Part shown: positions 6,741-13,494 of the stretch, in pieces
How the letters are laid out: the number at the start of each line of letters is the position of its first letter
How positions within the stretch are numbered: the first letter of the stretch is position 1
Assembly (NCBI GenBank): GCA_045600765.1
Contig: JAZRYM010000056.1
Location: forward strand, 1 to 16,706
Reading direction: 5' to 3'
DNA length: 16,706 nt
From: RGIG426 sp045600765
GTDB taxonomy: Bacteria > Bacillota > Clostridia > Oscillospirales > Acutalibacteraceae
Notes under the pieces: model-generated
What the model saw: the letters and a program-made list of their open reading frames with translations, nothing else
What the model was told of the DNA's origin: nothing
The model's database searches: none
Position numbers and translations under genes: made by a program

Positions 6741-7036
6741 ACTGCACTTGGCTCCCTCTGACGAGGGAGCCAAGAGGCTGGCACACGATGGAGGTCCGCC
6801 GCGGGTGTAGTAGTATCTTCCGGCTACGCTTTCAAGATGTCAGGCCTCCCCTTGAGGGGAGGCTGTCGCCGAACGGCGACTGGTGAGGTGGTGAATTTTC
6901 GGAACACCTCATCCGTCACGGCATACGCCGTGCCACCCGTCTCGCTGCGGCTCGGTCACGGCGCGGCTCTGACCGTTCCCCGAACGGTCATTCACTCCCG
7001 CGCCGCCGCTTCGCTACCCTCAAGGGGAAGGCTCAC
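6741..7036. repeat. Composite palindromic intergenic element
   Basis: The 6720-7186 gap has no credible gene. It contains a chain of hairpins: GGCTCCCTC/GAGGGAGCC (about 6750-6771), CCTCCCC/GGGGAGG (about 6844-6861), GTCGCCG/CGGCGAC (about 6865-6881), CACGGC/GCCGTG (about 6918-6934), and GACCGTTC/GAACGGTC (about 6970-6989). The outer parts mirror each other: CCTCCCCTTGAGGGGAGG near 6844 is matched in inverted form by CCTCAAGGGGAAGG near 7018-7031, and GGTGAGGTG near 6883 by its near-inverse CACCTCAT near 6905. Such elements are common between genes in gut Clostridia and are sometimes wrongly called as proteins. No transposase is present, so if mobile it would move in trans. Confidence 0.6.
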
Positions 7037-7077
7037 CTAATGAAATCGCAGCCGCAAATTTCATAAAAATTCCGCAA

Positions 7078-7102
7078 GGGACGTCGAGGCGCCGTCCCCT
7101 AC
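7078..7102 (-). repeat. Third copy of the 25-base hairpin repeat, inverted
   Basis: These 25 bases are the exact reverse complement of 422-446. Similarity continues weakly on one side (GGAATT-like sequence next to the CGTCCC arm in both). The core folds as GGGACG/CGTCCC with a 9-base loop. It lies between the composite element and the yebC terminator. A CTTCACTCTTCACT-type stretch at about 7156-7180 is also echoed near 262-278 beside copy 1. Confidence 0.8.
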
Positions 7103-7186
7103 AAAATCCGCCGCAAGCGACATCAAAAAACCGTCCGCGAAGCGGACTCCTTACCTCTTCACTCTTCACTCTTACTTCTTCACTAA

Positions 7187-7216
7187 AAAAATCCCGTCCT
7201 CTCGGACGGGATTTTT
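7187..7216 (-). terminator. Intrinsic terminator after the yebC-family gene
   Basis: A 13-base perfect stem, AAAAATCCCGTCC (7187-7199) and its complement (7204-7216), has a TCTC loop. On the minus strand it is followed by a T-run. It begins 4 bases beyond the yebC stop codon and ends the lipoprotein-yebC transcript. Confidence 0.92.
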
Positions 7217-7220
7217 GCTT

Positions 7221-7946
7221 TTACTGTTCCCAGTTGTGCCAGACGTTTTGCACGTCGTCGTTGTCTTCGAGCATATCGAGCAGTTTGCCCATTTTGATGG
7301 ACGCTTCCTCGTCCTCAATCGCGGAGTAGACATCCGGCACCATCGCCACGTCGGCGGAGAGGAATTTGTAGCCTTTTTTCTCCAAATCCTCGCACACGGC
7401 GGAGAAATCCTCCGGCTCGGTGGTGACCTCAAACACCTCATCGTCCGCAGCGAAGTCGGAAGCGCCGGCTTCGAGTGCATCTTCCATCACTTTGTCTTCG
7501 TCAAGACCCTCGGCATCAATTTCGAGCACGCCTTTTTTGTTAAACATAAAGGACACGCAACCCGATTGACCGAGGTTGCCGCCGAATTTATCGAAGCAAT
7601 GGCGCATATCGGCGGCGGTGCGGTTGCGGTTGTCGGTCAGCGTTTCGACGATGACGGCAATGCCGCACGGGCCGTAGCCCTCATAGGTCAGCGCCTCATA
7701 ATTATCCGCCGAGCCCTCGCCCGCGGCCTTTTTGATGATACGCTCAATGTTATCGTTCGGCACGTTGTTGGCTTTCGCCTTGGCGATACACTCACGCAGG
7801 CGGGAGTTGGCGGCGGGGTCGGCGCTGCCTCCCTCGCGCACCGCTACGGCAAGTTCTTTACCGATTTTGGTAAAAATCTTCGCTTTCGCGCCGTCGGTTT
7901 TTTCTTTTTTGCGTTTGATGTTGTTCCACTTGGAATGTCCGGACAT
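7221..7946 (-). CDS. yebC: YebC/PmpR/TACO1-family regulatory protein
   Basis: The 241-residue product has the family hallmark N-terminus MSGHSKWNNIKRKKEKTDGAK, the following KIFTKIGKEL stretch, the central YEGYGPCGIAVIVETLTDNRNRT (residues about 88-110) and the FDKFGGNLGQSGCVSFMF segment (about 118-135), as well as the acidic C-terminal domain. YebC proteins have been described as DNA-binding transcription regulators and, more recently, as ribosome-associated factors helping translation of proline-rich stretches. Both roles are cytoplasmic, and the sequence does not decide between them. The start is fixed by the conserved N-terminus and an AGGAGAG site at 7954-7960. It lies 39 bases downstream of the SH3b lipoprotein gene on the same strand, so the two are probably cotranscribed. 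Confidence 0.96.
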   Translation of the reverse strand: MSGHSKWNNIKRKKEKTDGAKAKIFTKIGKELAVAVREGGSADPAANSRLRECIAKAKANNVPNDNIERIIKKAAGEGSADNYEALTYEGYGPCGIAVIVETLTDNRNRTAADMRHCFDKFGGNLGQSGCVSFMFNKKGVLEIDAEGLDEDKVMEDALEAGASDFAADDEVFEVTTEPEDFSAVCEDLEKKGYKFLSADVAMVPDVYSAIEDEEASIKMGKLLDMLEDNDDVQNVWHNWEQ

Positions 7947-7985
7947 GGTGATTCTCTCCTCTATGTGTGAATATACGTTGGGATA

Positions 7986-8486
7986 TTACGCCGCAGGTTT
8001 GGTCGGCGCGGTGGTTTTGGCAACCGTCGGGTCGGAAACCGGCGCACCGGTAGTCGAAGCTGCCGTCGGCGTGTCACCGTTCGGGGTGGCGCTCACATAC
8101 TGTTTGCTGACGTAGGCATACTGCCCCTCAAAGTTGCCGTCAAACGAACTCCACTCAATCTTGTAAAAATCGCCCTCCTCGCCGACAATGGTGACTTTGT
8201 CGCCCTTGTCAAGACCGCCGATGGCATCGTGGTCGGTGCTCGCGTCGCGGCGCACGTTGAGCGAATCGGTGGCGTAGCCGATGCAGGGATACTCGCCGAA
8301 CGCGGTCGGCGCGGCAGTCGTCGCCATTGCGGACGTCACCGACCCGTTCGCCGACGTGGTCGGCGCGGTGGTCGCGAGAGTCGGCGTGACGGTAGTCGCA
8401 GGCTCGGATTTTTTCTCCAACTTAAAGCACGCGGTGGCGCAAACGAGCATCGCCACACAAAGCAGGAAAACGGCAATCCGTTTCAT
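7986..8486 (-). CDS. SH3b-domain lipoprotein
   Basis: The 166-residue protein starts with a lipoprotein signal, MKRIAVFLLCVAMLVCATAC, with acceptor Cys20 in an ATAC box. Residues 21-65 are a Thr/Pro/Ala linker. Residues about 69-132 form a bacterial SH3 domain (SH3b): CIGYATDSLNVRRDAS at its start, KGDKVTIVGEEGDFYKIEW in the middle, and YAYVSKQYVS at the end. A second Thr/Pro/Ala stretch closes the protein (133-166). SH3b domains usually bind peptidoglycan or cell-wall peptides, so this is expected to be a membrane-anchored envelope protein. No enzyme domain is attached. The ATG at 8486 has AGGA about 10 bases upstream; the longer open frame reaching 8708 only translates intergenic repeats. 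It is the first gene before yebC. Confidence 0.85.
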   Translation of the reverse strand: MKRIAVFLLCVAMLVCATACFKLEKKSEPATTVTPTLATTAPTTSANGSVTSAMATTAAPTAFGEYPCIGYATDSLNVRRDASTDHDAIGGLDKGDKVTIVGEEGDFYKIEWSSFDGNFEGQYAYVSKQYVSATPNGDTPTAASTTGAPVSDPTVAKTTAPTKPAA

Positions 8487-8537
8487 AAAAGCATCGTCCT
8501 TTCTTTTATCGTCAGAACTTACAAAGAACTCACAAAG

Positions 8538-8710
8538 AATAGTATACCGCAAGCAAAAATCCTCGTTTGCGAGGATTCCTGCCAATAGTATACCGCAAGC
8601 AAAAATGCTTGCTTGCAAGGGCATTTTTGCGCCGTGGTTCAATAGGCAGGTGAATCGCAGATTCAGCACACGCAGTGTGCAATCCTCGTTTGCGAGGATT
8701 CCTGCCAATA
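8538..8710. repeat. Nested pair of direct repeats with hairpins upstream of the SH3b gene
   Basis: Two repeat types interleave here. Repeat A is 23 bases, found at 8538-8560 and 8584-8606; it contains GCGGTATACTATT on the minus strand, a -10-like TATACT. Repeat B is 30 bases, found exactly at 8558-8587 and 8681-8710, and includes the perfect hairpin AATCCTCG/CGAGGATT with a TTTG loop. Between them lies a further hairpin, AAAATGC/GCATTTT (about 8602-8627). On the minus strand this block could supply the promoter for the SH3b gene, since the TATACT of the nearer copy lies about 60 bases upstream of its start. No good -35 box is seen. The rest of the 8487-8749 gap shows nothing else. Confidence 0.75.
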
Positions 8711-8749
8711 TTATAACACAAATTTTGCCGCTTTCAAGTCTTTTTTACA

Positions 8750-8780
8750 AAAAAGCCGTTGCTCACGGCAACGGCTTTTT
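8750..8780 (-). terminator. Intrinsic terminator after rny
   Basis: A 13-base perfect stem, AAAAAGCCGTTGC (8750-8762) and its complement (8768-8780), has a 5-base loop and, on the minus strand, a T-run. It begins 6 bases beyond the rny stop codon. Confidence 0.93.
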
Positions 8781-8786
8781 GTTGAC

Positions 8787-10355
8787 TTATTTCGCGTAGT
8801 CGATAGCGCGGCTTTCGCGGATGAGGTTGACCTTGATTTGACCCGGATATTCCATATCGTCTTCGATTTTCTTGGAAATATCGTGGGCAAGGGTCACCAT
8901 CTGGTCGTCGCTGACCGCTTCCGGTTTCACGATGATGCGAATTTCGCGGCCCGCTTGAATGGCAAACGAGGTATCCACTCCCTTGAACTCGTTGGCGATT
9001 TCCTCCAACTTTTCAAGGCGTTTGATATAGTTTTCCACATTCTCGCGGCGCGCGCCCGGACGGGCGGCAGAAAGCGCGTCCGCCGCCTGCACGATGCACG
9101 CGAGGACGGTTTGCGCTTCCACGTCGCCGTGGTGCGCTTCAATGGCGTGAATCACGCCGGCGCTCTCTTTGTATTTCTTCGCGATGTCCACACCGATTTC
9201 GACGTGCGAACCCTCAATCTCGTGGTCTACCGCTTTGCCGATGTCGTGGAGCAGACCGGCACGGCGGGCAATCACCGGGTCAATACCCAGTTCGCTCGCA
9301 AGCATTCCGGAGATAAACGCCACTTCCAGCGAATGGCGCAACACGTTTTGCCCGTAACTGGTACGATAGCGCAACCGACCGAGCAAGCGGACGATTTCGG
9401 GGCTGACACCGTGCAGACCGGTTTTGAGGATGGCGCGTTCGCCTTCCTCTTTGATGGTCGCCTCCACCTCGCGGCGGGCTTTCTCCACCATTTCTTCCAC
9501 ACGCGCCGGGTGGATACGGCCGTCGGAAATCAGGCGTTCCAGCGCGATGCGCGCCACTTCGCGGCGCACCGGGTCAAAGCAGGACAGCGTGATGGCTTCG
9601 GGCGTATCGTCGATAATCAAATCCACGCCGGTCAGCGTTTCAATCGAGCGAATGTTGCGCCCTTCGCGGCCGATAATGCGGCCTTTCATCTCGTCGTTCG
9701 GCAACGGCACGACCGAGACGGTCATTTCCGTCACCTGGTCAGCGGCGACACGCTGAATAGTCTGGGAGATAAGACTACGGGCTTTGTTGTCCGCCTCGTC
9801 TTTCAGTTGCTCCTCAAACAGTTGCAATTTCAGCGCTTTTTCGTGTTCGAGGTCATCGGACAGGCTCTTCAACAAATAGGACTTCGCCTGGTCGACCGTG
9901 TAGCCGGAAATGCGTTCCAGCATTTCAAGCTGACTGCGTTTGAGGGCGGCGGTCTCCTCCTCCAAGCGCTCAATGGCTTTTTGGCGGTCGGACAACTGCT
10001 CCTCTTTTTTCTCGTAGTTGTCGATTTTTTTGTCAAGGGCCTCTTCTTTTTGTTGCAAGCGACGTTCTTGCTGTTTGACATCGTTGCGACGTTCTTTCAT
10101 CTCGCGATCTGCCTCGGCGCGCAGACGGTGAATTTCGTCTTTCGCTTCGAGAAGAGCGGATTTCTTCGCGTTTTGCGCCTCGGTGGCGGCTTCTTTCGCG
10201 ATGCGCTCCGCTTCCGCCTCGGCGGAGCCAATCAGGTTTTCCGCTTCTTTTTTGCGGTTTTCCCGACCGGCGCGAAACGCCACAACTCCTGCCACGACCG
10301 CACCGACCGCAAGCGCGGCCACCGCGATGACAATGGCTAACCAAAGTTTTACCAT
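8787..10355 (-). CDS. rny: Ribonuclease Y
   Basis: This 522-residue protein has the full RNase Y layout. A single N-terminal membrane helix spans residues 4-27. A long charged coiled coil covers about 30-165 (many Glu/Lys/Arg/Gln heptads). A KH RNA-binding domain at about 210-270 carries the GXXG-type motif in GRIIGREGRNIRSIE. An HD phosphohydrolase domain at about 337-430 holds H341, the H370-D371 pair in LLHDIGKAVDHE, H408 in EAHHGD, and D426 in QAADALS. RNase Y is a membrane-tethered endoribonuclease that starts mRNA decay in Firmicutes. The ATG at 10355 is chosen because GGAGGTG lies 10 bases upstream; the upstream frame to 10391 reads through that site. The leader is long and can hide the ribosome binding site. 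Confidence 0.97.
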   Translation of the reverse strand: MVKLWLAIVIAVAALAVGAVVAGVVAFRAGRENRKKEAENLIGSAEAEAERIAKEAATEAQNAKKSALLEAKDEIHRLRAEADREMKERRNDVKQQERRLQQKEEALDKKIDNYEKKEEQLSDRQKAIERLEEETAALKRSQLEMLERISGYTVDQAKSYLLKSLSDDLEHEKALKLQLFEEQLKDEADNKARSLISQTIQRVAADQVTEMTVSVVPLPNDEMKGRIIGREGRNIRSIETLTGVDLIIDDTPEAITLSCFDPVRREVARIALERLISDGRIHPARVEEMVEKARREVEATIKEEGERAILKTGLHGVSPEIVRLLGRLRYRTSYGQNVLRHSLEVAFISGMLASELGIDPVIARRAGLLHDIGKAVDHEIEGSHVEIGVDIAKKYKESAGVIHAIEAHHGDVEAQTVLACIVQAADALSAARPGARRENVENYIKRLEKLEEIANEFKGVDTSFAIQAGREIRIIVKPEAVSDDQMVTLAHDISKKIEDDMEYPGQIKVNLIRESRAIDYAK

Positions 10356-10365
10356 AGTGCGATTG

Positions 10366-10387
10366 CACCTCCTGTATTCGGGAGGCG
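10366..10387 (-). promoter_or_regulatory. Hairpin hiding the rny Shine-Dalgarno
   Basis: In the minus-strand transcript, CGCCTCC (10381-10387) can pair over 7 positions, including one G-U, with GGAGGTG (10366-10372). That segment is the whole Shine-Dalgarno of rny, and the loop is 8 bases. This would block ribosome access unless the upstream strand is captured by another RNA, a protein or a different fold. Confidence 0.55.
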
Positions 10388-10617
10388 TCAAATCATTGAA
10401 TTTTTACCGTCGAATACAACCCGACGGCACTTGTCACGTTTTATCTTTTCTCTTTGCGGCGGTGGGTTGACCGCCGACTTATGAAAAACAGCGACGTTTT
10501 TTCGTGAAAATTCAGAAATTTAACGCGCTCCGTAAAGAAAATTAACAATATATGTGGATGGCAGCAACCGCGTTCCCTTACGGGCGACGCGGATACATAC
10601 TACGCCACTTATATGCC
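10388..10617 (-). promoter_or_regulatory. Structured 5' leader of rny
   Basis: Between the predicted promoter and the rny start lie about 260 bases with no gene, unusually long for a bacterial leader. From the 5' end of the transcript, an outer stem (AUAUA-A-GUGG near 10605-10614 with CCAC-A-UAUAU near 10547-10556) encloses an inner hairpin, CCGCGU...CCC-GUAA-GGG...ACGCGG (10568-10592), with a GNRA-type loop. Two further hairpins follow, CGGCGGT/ACCGCCG (10457-10476) and CCGTCG/CGACGG (10407-10427). No known riboswitch signature was recognised. Confidence 0.5.
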
Positions 10618-10624
10618 AAGATAT

Positions 10625-10654
10625 ACTATACACTATCTATGCCGCACTTGTCAA
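10625..10654 (-). promoter_or_regulatory. Promoter driving rny
   Basis: On the minus strand there is a perfect -35 TTGACA (10649-10654), an 18-base spacer and a -10 TATAGT (10625-10630). It is the only strong promoter between trmO and rny. It lies after the trmO terminator and about 270 bases before the rny start codon. Confidence 0.75.
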
Positions 10655-10667
10655 GTACCGATTTCAT

Positions 10668-10717
10668 AAAAAAACGGACGAATTTTGCCGTTCCTTACGA
10701 CTTATCCGTCCGTTTTT
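10668..10717 (-). terminator. Terminator overlapping the end of trmO
   Basis: Eleven-base arms AAAAACGGACG (10670-10680) and CGTCCGTTTTT (10707-10717) are separated by a 26-base loop. On the minus strand a run of seven T follows. One arm is inside the last codons of trmO and the stop codon lies in the loop. The long loop makes it less ideal, but the T-run and perfect arms are convincing. Confidence 0.7.
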
Positions 10718-11379
10718 GCGATTTCTTTGACAAACAGCGTGTCGCCGTCCACCGAAAAGCGCACCGTGTATCCCGCGAAATCAAACCCGTACACCCGCGC
10801 CGCATCTTCTTGATACGCAGGGCGCGGGTCAAGCGCGAGCACCTGCATCAGCGCCTCGTGCCGCTCACCCGAAAAAGGCGACGGCGTGTCCGCCTGCCAC
10901 ACCACCTGCAACCGATGAGACAGCGCCGCTTCGGCAAATCCGCCGGTGGCATCGGGATGACAGTCGGCATAGGGCAAATACGGTTTCACATCGTAAATCG
11001 GCGTACCGTCTTTGAGGTCGGCACCGCGCACGACAAGCACCGTGCCGCAATCGGGCGTTTTTTCCACCCGTTCCAGCCGCACGCAGGAAAGTCCAATCGG
11101 GTTCGGGCGGTAAGGCGAGCGAGTGGCAAACACACCGACCCGCGTATTCCCGCCGAGACGCGGCGGGCGCACCGTCGGCGTAAAGGTGTCCCGTTTGGCA
11201 TCGGAAAATTCCCATAACAGCCACAAATGCGACCATTCCTCAATTCCGCGAAGCGCTTCCTCCGCGCGGTATTCCGGCTCAAACACAATGGTGGCGCGCA
11301 AACCGTCCACCATCCCGCTTTGGCGCGGCAACCCGAATTTTTCGGGGAATTCGGTATGAATACGGGCAATCACGTGCAA
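10702..11379 (-). CDS. trmO: tRNA (N6-threonylcarbamoyladenosine(37)-N6)-methyltransferase TrmO
   Basis: The protein (about 225 residues) belongs to the TrmO/TsaA/YaeB family. These enzymes use S-adenosylmethionine to methylate t6A at position 37 of certain tRNAs, tuning decoding. The signature region is clear: GGNTRVGVFATRSPYRPNPI (residues 76-95) continuing GLSCVRLERVE, then GADLKDGTPIYDVKPYLPYAD (119-139). The C-terminal third (about 145-225) is the variable domain of the longer family members; E. coli TrmO is of similar size. The start is odd. There is no ATG, and the GTG at 11388 overlaps the AAGGAGG itself. The TTG at 11379 is 8 bases from that site and is preferred; a GTG at 11373 is the alternative. 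It has its own promoter, back to back with hprK. Confidence 0.9.
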   Translation of the reverse strand: MHVIARIHTEFPEKFGLPRQSGMVDGLRATIVFEPEYRAEEALRGIEEWSHLWLLWEFSDAKRDTFTPTVRPPRLGGNTRVGVFATRSPYRPNPIGLSCVRLERVEKTPDCGTVLVVRGADLKDGTPIYDVKPYLPYADCHPDATGGFAEAALSHRLQVVWQADTPSPFSGERHEALMQVLALDPRPAYQEDAARVYGFDFAGYTVRFSVDGDTLFVKEIAKTDG

Positions 11380-11413
11380 ACGAAACACCTCCTTTTTTCA
11401 AGAGTACATCGCC

Positions 11414-11442
11414 AGTATACCGCATTTTTTCGTTGTTTGCAA
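11414..11442 (-). promoter_or_regulatory. Promoter for trmO
   Basis: On the minus strand there is a -35 TTGCAA (11437-11442), a 17-base spacer and a -10 TATACT (11414-11419). The layout is very similar to the fbaA promoter. The AAGGAGG ribosome binding site follows at 11388-11394. Confidence 0.78.
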
Positions 11443-11480
11443 TGAAAATACAAAAATCTCTTTTCTTTTTTGCGAAGATA

Positions 11481-11489
11481 TGATATACT
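11481..11489 (+). promoter_or_regulatory. Extended -10 promoter for the hprK operon
   Basis: TGATATACT gives a TGn extension directly before a -10 TATACT (11484-11489). The -35 region is only a pyrimidine-rich TTTTCT (11461-11466), 17 bases upstream. A strong AAGGAGG at 11519-11525 follows, 7 bases before the hprK ATG. The promoter is back to back with that of trmO, the -10 boxes being 65 bases apart. Confidence 0.6.
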
Positions 11490-11532
11490 GATAGATACTC
11501 AAAATTCTGCCTTCAAAAAAGGAGGAACCCGT

Positions 11533-12480
11533 ATGTTAAGCGACTACACCGTAACGCTTGAACGGCTGATTAAAGAACTGAACTGGCGCCCGGAATACCT
11601 GCCGGCGGACGCGGCGGAACTGACGGTGCATTGCACCGACATCAACCGTCCCGGCCTTGCGCTCAACGGCTATTTTGAATTTTTTGACCCCGACCGCATC
11701 CAAATCATCGGCAAAAGCGAATTCGGCTACCTCGCCGCGTTGGAAGCCGACGTGCGCGCCATTTGCGTGGAAGATTTGGCGGGGCATAAACCGCCCGCTA
11801 TCGTCGTCACCCGCGACCTCGAAGTGTTCCCCGAGCTGGTCGAAGCGTGCCAAAAACACGCCGTTCCCCTGTTGCGCACGAGTGACACCGCCACCGACTG
11901 TATGGCGCAAACCATCTCGTTTTTGAACGTGGAACTCGCCCCGCGTATGACCCAGCACGGCGTGCTTGTGGAGGTATACGGCGAGGGCGTGTTGCTCGTC
12001 GGCGACTCGGGTATCGGCAAAAGCGAAACGGCGATTGAACTCGTCAAGCGCGGTCACCGCCTCATCGCGGACGATGCGGTGGAAATCCGCCGCGTGTCTT
12101 CAAAAACGCTGGTCGGCTCCGCACCCGAAAACATCCGCCACTTTATCGAACTGCGCGGTGTCGGCGTGGTGAACGCCCGCCGTATCTTCGGTATGGGCGC
12201 CGTCAAAATTACCGAAAAAATCGATATGGCGATTTGCCTCGAAAACTGGGACCCCGAAAAAGTGTATGAGCGTATGGGTCTCGGCAACGAGACGATGAAC
12301 ATCCTCGGCAATAAAGTGCCGCTGATTACCATTCCCGTCAAACCCGGGCGCAACCTCGCCATCATCATTGAGGTGGCGGCGATGAACAACCGCCAGAAAA
12401 AAATGGGCTACAACGCGACGTACGAACTGCTCAAAAACCTCGGTATGGAAGCGGATATTCCCGAGGACACCCTGCAATAA
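11533..12480 (+). CDS. hprK: HPr(Ser) kinase/phosphorylase
   Basis: The 315-residue product matches HprK of Gram-positive bacteria. This bifunctional enzyme phosphorylates HPr on Ser46 when glycolytic intermediates are high and removes the phosphate by phosphorolysis when they are low, controlling CcpA-based carbon repression. Visible features: an N-terminal domain (1-130); H143 in QHGVLVEVYG, at the place of the catalytic His; the Walker A loop GDSGIGKSETA (157-167); the acidic pair D180-D181 in LIADDAVEI; and the HprK signature region ELRGVGVVNARRIFG (206-220). It is the first gene of a four-gene plus-strand run, and the next gene starts 12 bases after its stop. Length and motifs are complete, so it should be active. 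Confidence 0.97.
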   Translation: MLSDYTVTLERLIKELNWRPEYLPADAAELTVHCTDINRPGLALNGYFEFFDPDRIQIIGKSEFGYLAALEADVRAICVEDLAGHKPPAIVVTRDLEVFPELVEACQKHAVPLLRTSDTATDCMAQTISFLNVELAPRMTQHGVLVEVYGEGVLLVGDSGIGKSETAIELVKRGHRLIADDAVEIRRVSSKTLVGSAPENIRHFIELRGVGVVNARRIFGMGAVKITEKIDMAICLENWDPEKVYERMGLGNETMNILGNKVPLITIPVKPGRNLAIIIEVAAMNNRQKKMGYNATYELLKNLGMEADIPEDTLQ

Positions 12481-12492
12481 AGGAATGGTTTT

Positions 12493-13446
12493 ATGACGTA
12501 TCGCATAGGTCTTGACGTAGGCGGCACCACCCTCAAAGCCGGCGTCGTGGACGAACACTACCGCTTAATTGCCCGCGCCGCGCTCCCCACCAATCCCGGC
12601 CGTACGGCGGCGGAACTGCTGAACGATATGGCGGCGGTGTGCGAACAAGCCGCCGAGGCGGCGGGTCTGTCTATGGCGGACGTGAAAGCGGTTGGCGCGG
12701 GATTTCCCGGCACGTGCAATTTAGACACGGGCGAAATGGAATACGCCAACAATTTGGGACTGTCCCACCTGTTCGCCTGCGACGAACTGCAAAAGCGCTT
12801 GCACGTCCCCGTCTTTATGGAAAACGACGCCAACGCCGCCGCCCTCGGCGAATACCTCGCCGGTGCGGGCAAAGGCGCCGACAATTTCCTCTGCCTCACT
12901 CTCGGCACGGGAGTCGGCGGCGGAGCCATTCTGAACGGCAACCTGTTGCGCGGGTTTAACTTCGCGGGCGGCGAATTCGGACACACCGTCATCGTCGCCG
13001 ACGGCGAACCGTGCGCCTGCGGACGGCGCGGTTGCTACGAGGCGTACGCCTCCGTTTCCGCCCTCATCCGCCAAACACAAGCGGCGATGACCTCCCACCC
13101 CGAAAGCGCGCTTTGGCAAACAGCTAAAACACTCGACGACGTGGACGGAAAAACCGCCTTTGTCGCCGCCGAAACGGGCGACGAAACCGCAAAAGCCGTG
13201 CTCGCCGCCTATCTTCGCTTCGTCGGCATCGGCGTAGTCAATTTTATCAACATTTTTCAGCCGGACGTGCTGTGCATCGGCGGCGCGGTATCCAAAGAGG
13301 GCGAGACGTTGCTCGCGCCCATCCGCGCGCAAGTGACCGCCGAGCGGTACAGCAAATACGCCCAAAAACAATGTGTCCTCTGCCCCGCCCTGCTCGGCGG
13401 CGACGCGGGCATTGTGGGCGCCGCCTTTTTGGATACACTCGAATAA
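12493..13446 (+). CDS. glcK: ROK-family sugar kinase, probable glucokinase
   Basis: The 317-residue protein has the ROK layout. The ATP phosphate loop DVGGTTLKAGV lies at residues 8-18. The catalytic aspartate D112 is in FMENDANAAALGE. A second phosphate motif is LTLGTGVGGGAI (135-146). The zinc and sugar-binding region runs from GGEFGHT (159-165, H164) to the CACGRRGCYE cluster (174-183, C174, C176, C181). ROK kinases of this form in Firmicutes usually phosphorylate glucose to glucose 6-phosphate using ATP, but N-acetylmannosamine or fructose cannot be excluded from sequence alone. It lies 12 bases after hprK with an AAAGGA site, so it is translationally close to the carbon-control kinase. 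It is not a usual member of the hprK-murB-whiA neighbourhood. The symbol is a family-level suggestion. Confidence 0.88.
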   Translation: MTYRIGLDVGGTTLKAGVVDEHYRLIARAALPTNPGRTAAELLNDMAAVCEQAAEAAGLSMADVKAVGAGFPGTCNLDTGEMEYANNLGLSHLFACDELQKRLHVPVFMENDANAAALGEYLAGAGKGADNFLCLTLGTGVGGGAILNGNLLRGFNFAGGEFGHTVIVADGEPCACGRRGCYEAYASVSALIRQTQAAMTSHPESALWQTAKTLDDVDGKTAFVAAETGDETAKAVLAAYLRFVGIGVVNFINIFQPDVLCIGGAVSKEGETLLAPIRAQVTAERYSKYAQKQCVLCPALLGGDAGIVGAAFLDTLE

Positions 13447-13494
13447 CCAACGAACATTCCCCGCTTTGCGGATACTTTCTTTTGAGGTGACACT

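Noticed and set aside
6837..7040. A 67-codon plus-strand frame in the composite repeat
   Set aside because: It is entirely made of palindromic repeat sequence and lacks a ribosome binding site.
8530..8721. A 63-codon minus-strand frame with two IGRNPRKRG motifs
   Set aside because: The repeated motif is simply the translation of the 30-base intergenic hairpin repeat; there is no ribosome binding site.
8838..10340. A 500-codon plus-strand open frame across rny
   Set aside because: It is the shadow of a clearly recognised RNase Y in GC-rich DNA. It has no family features and no ribosome binding site.
10551..10592. T-box-like string (GGATGGCAGCAACCGCG) on the plus strand
   Set aside because: It departs from the T-box consensus, and no plus-strand gene follows for about 900 bases. 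The same bases make better sense as part of the rny leader on the other strand.
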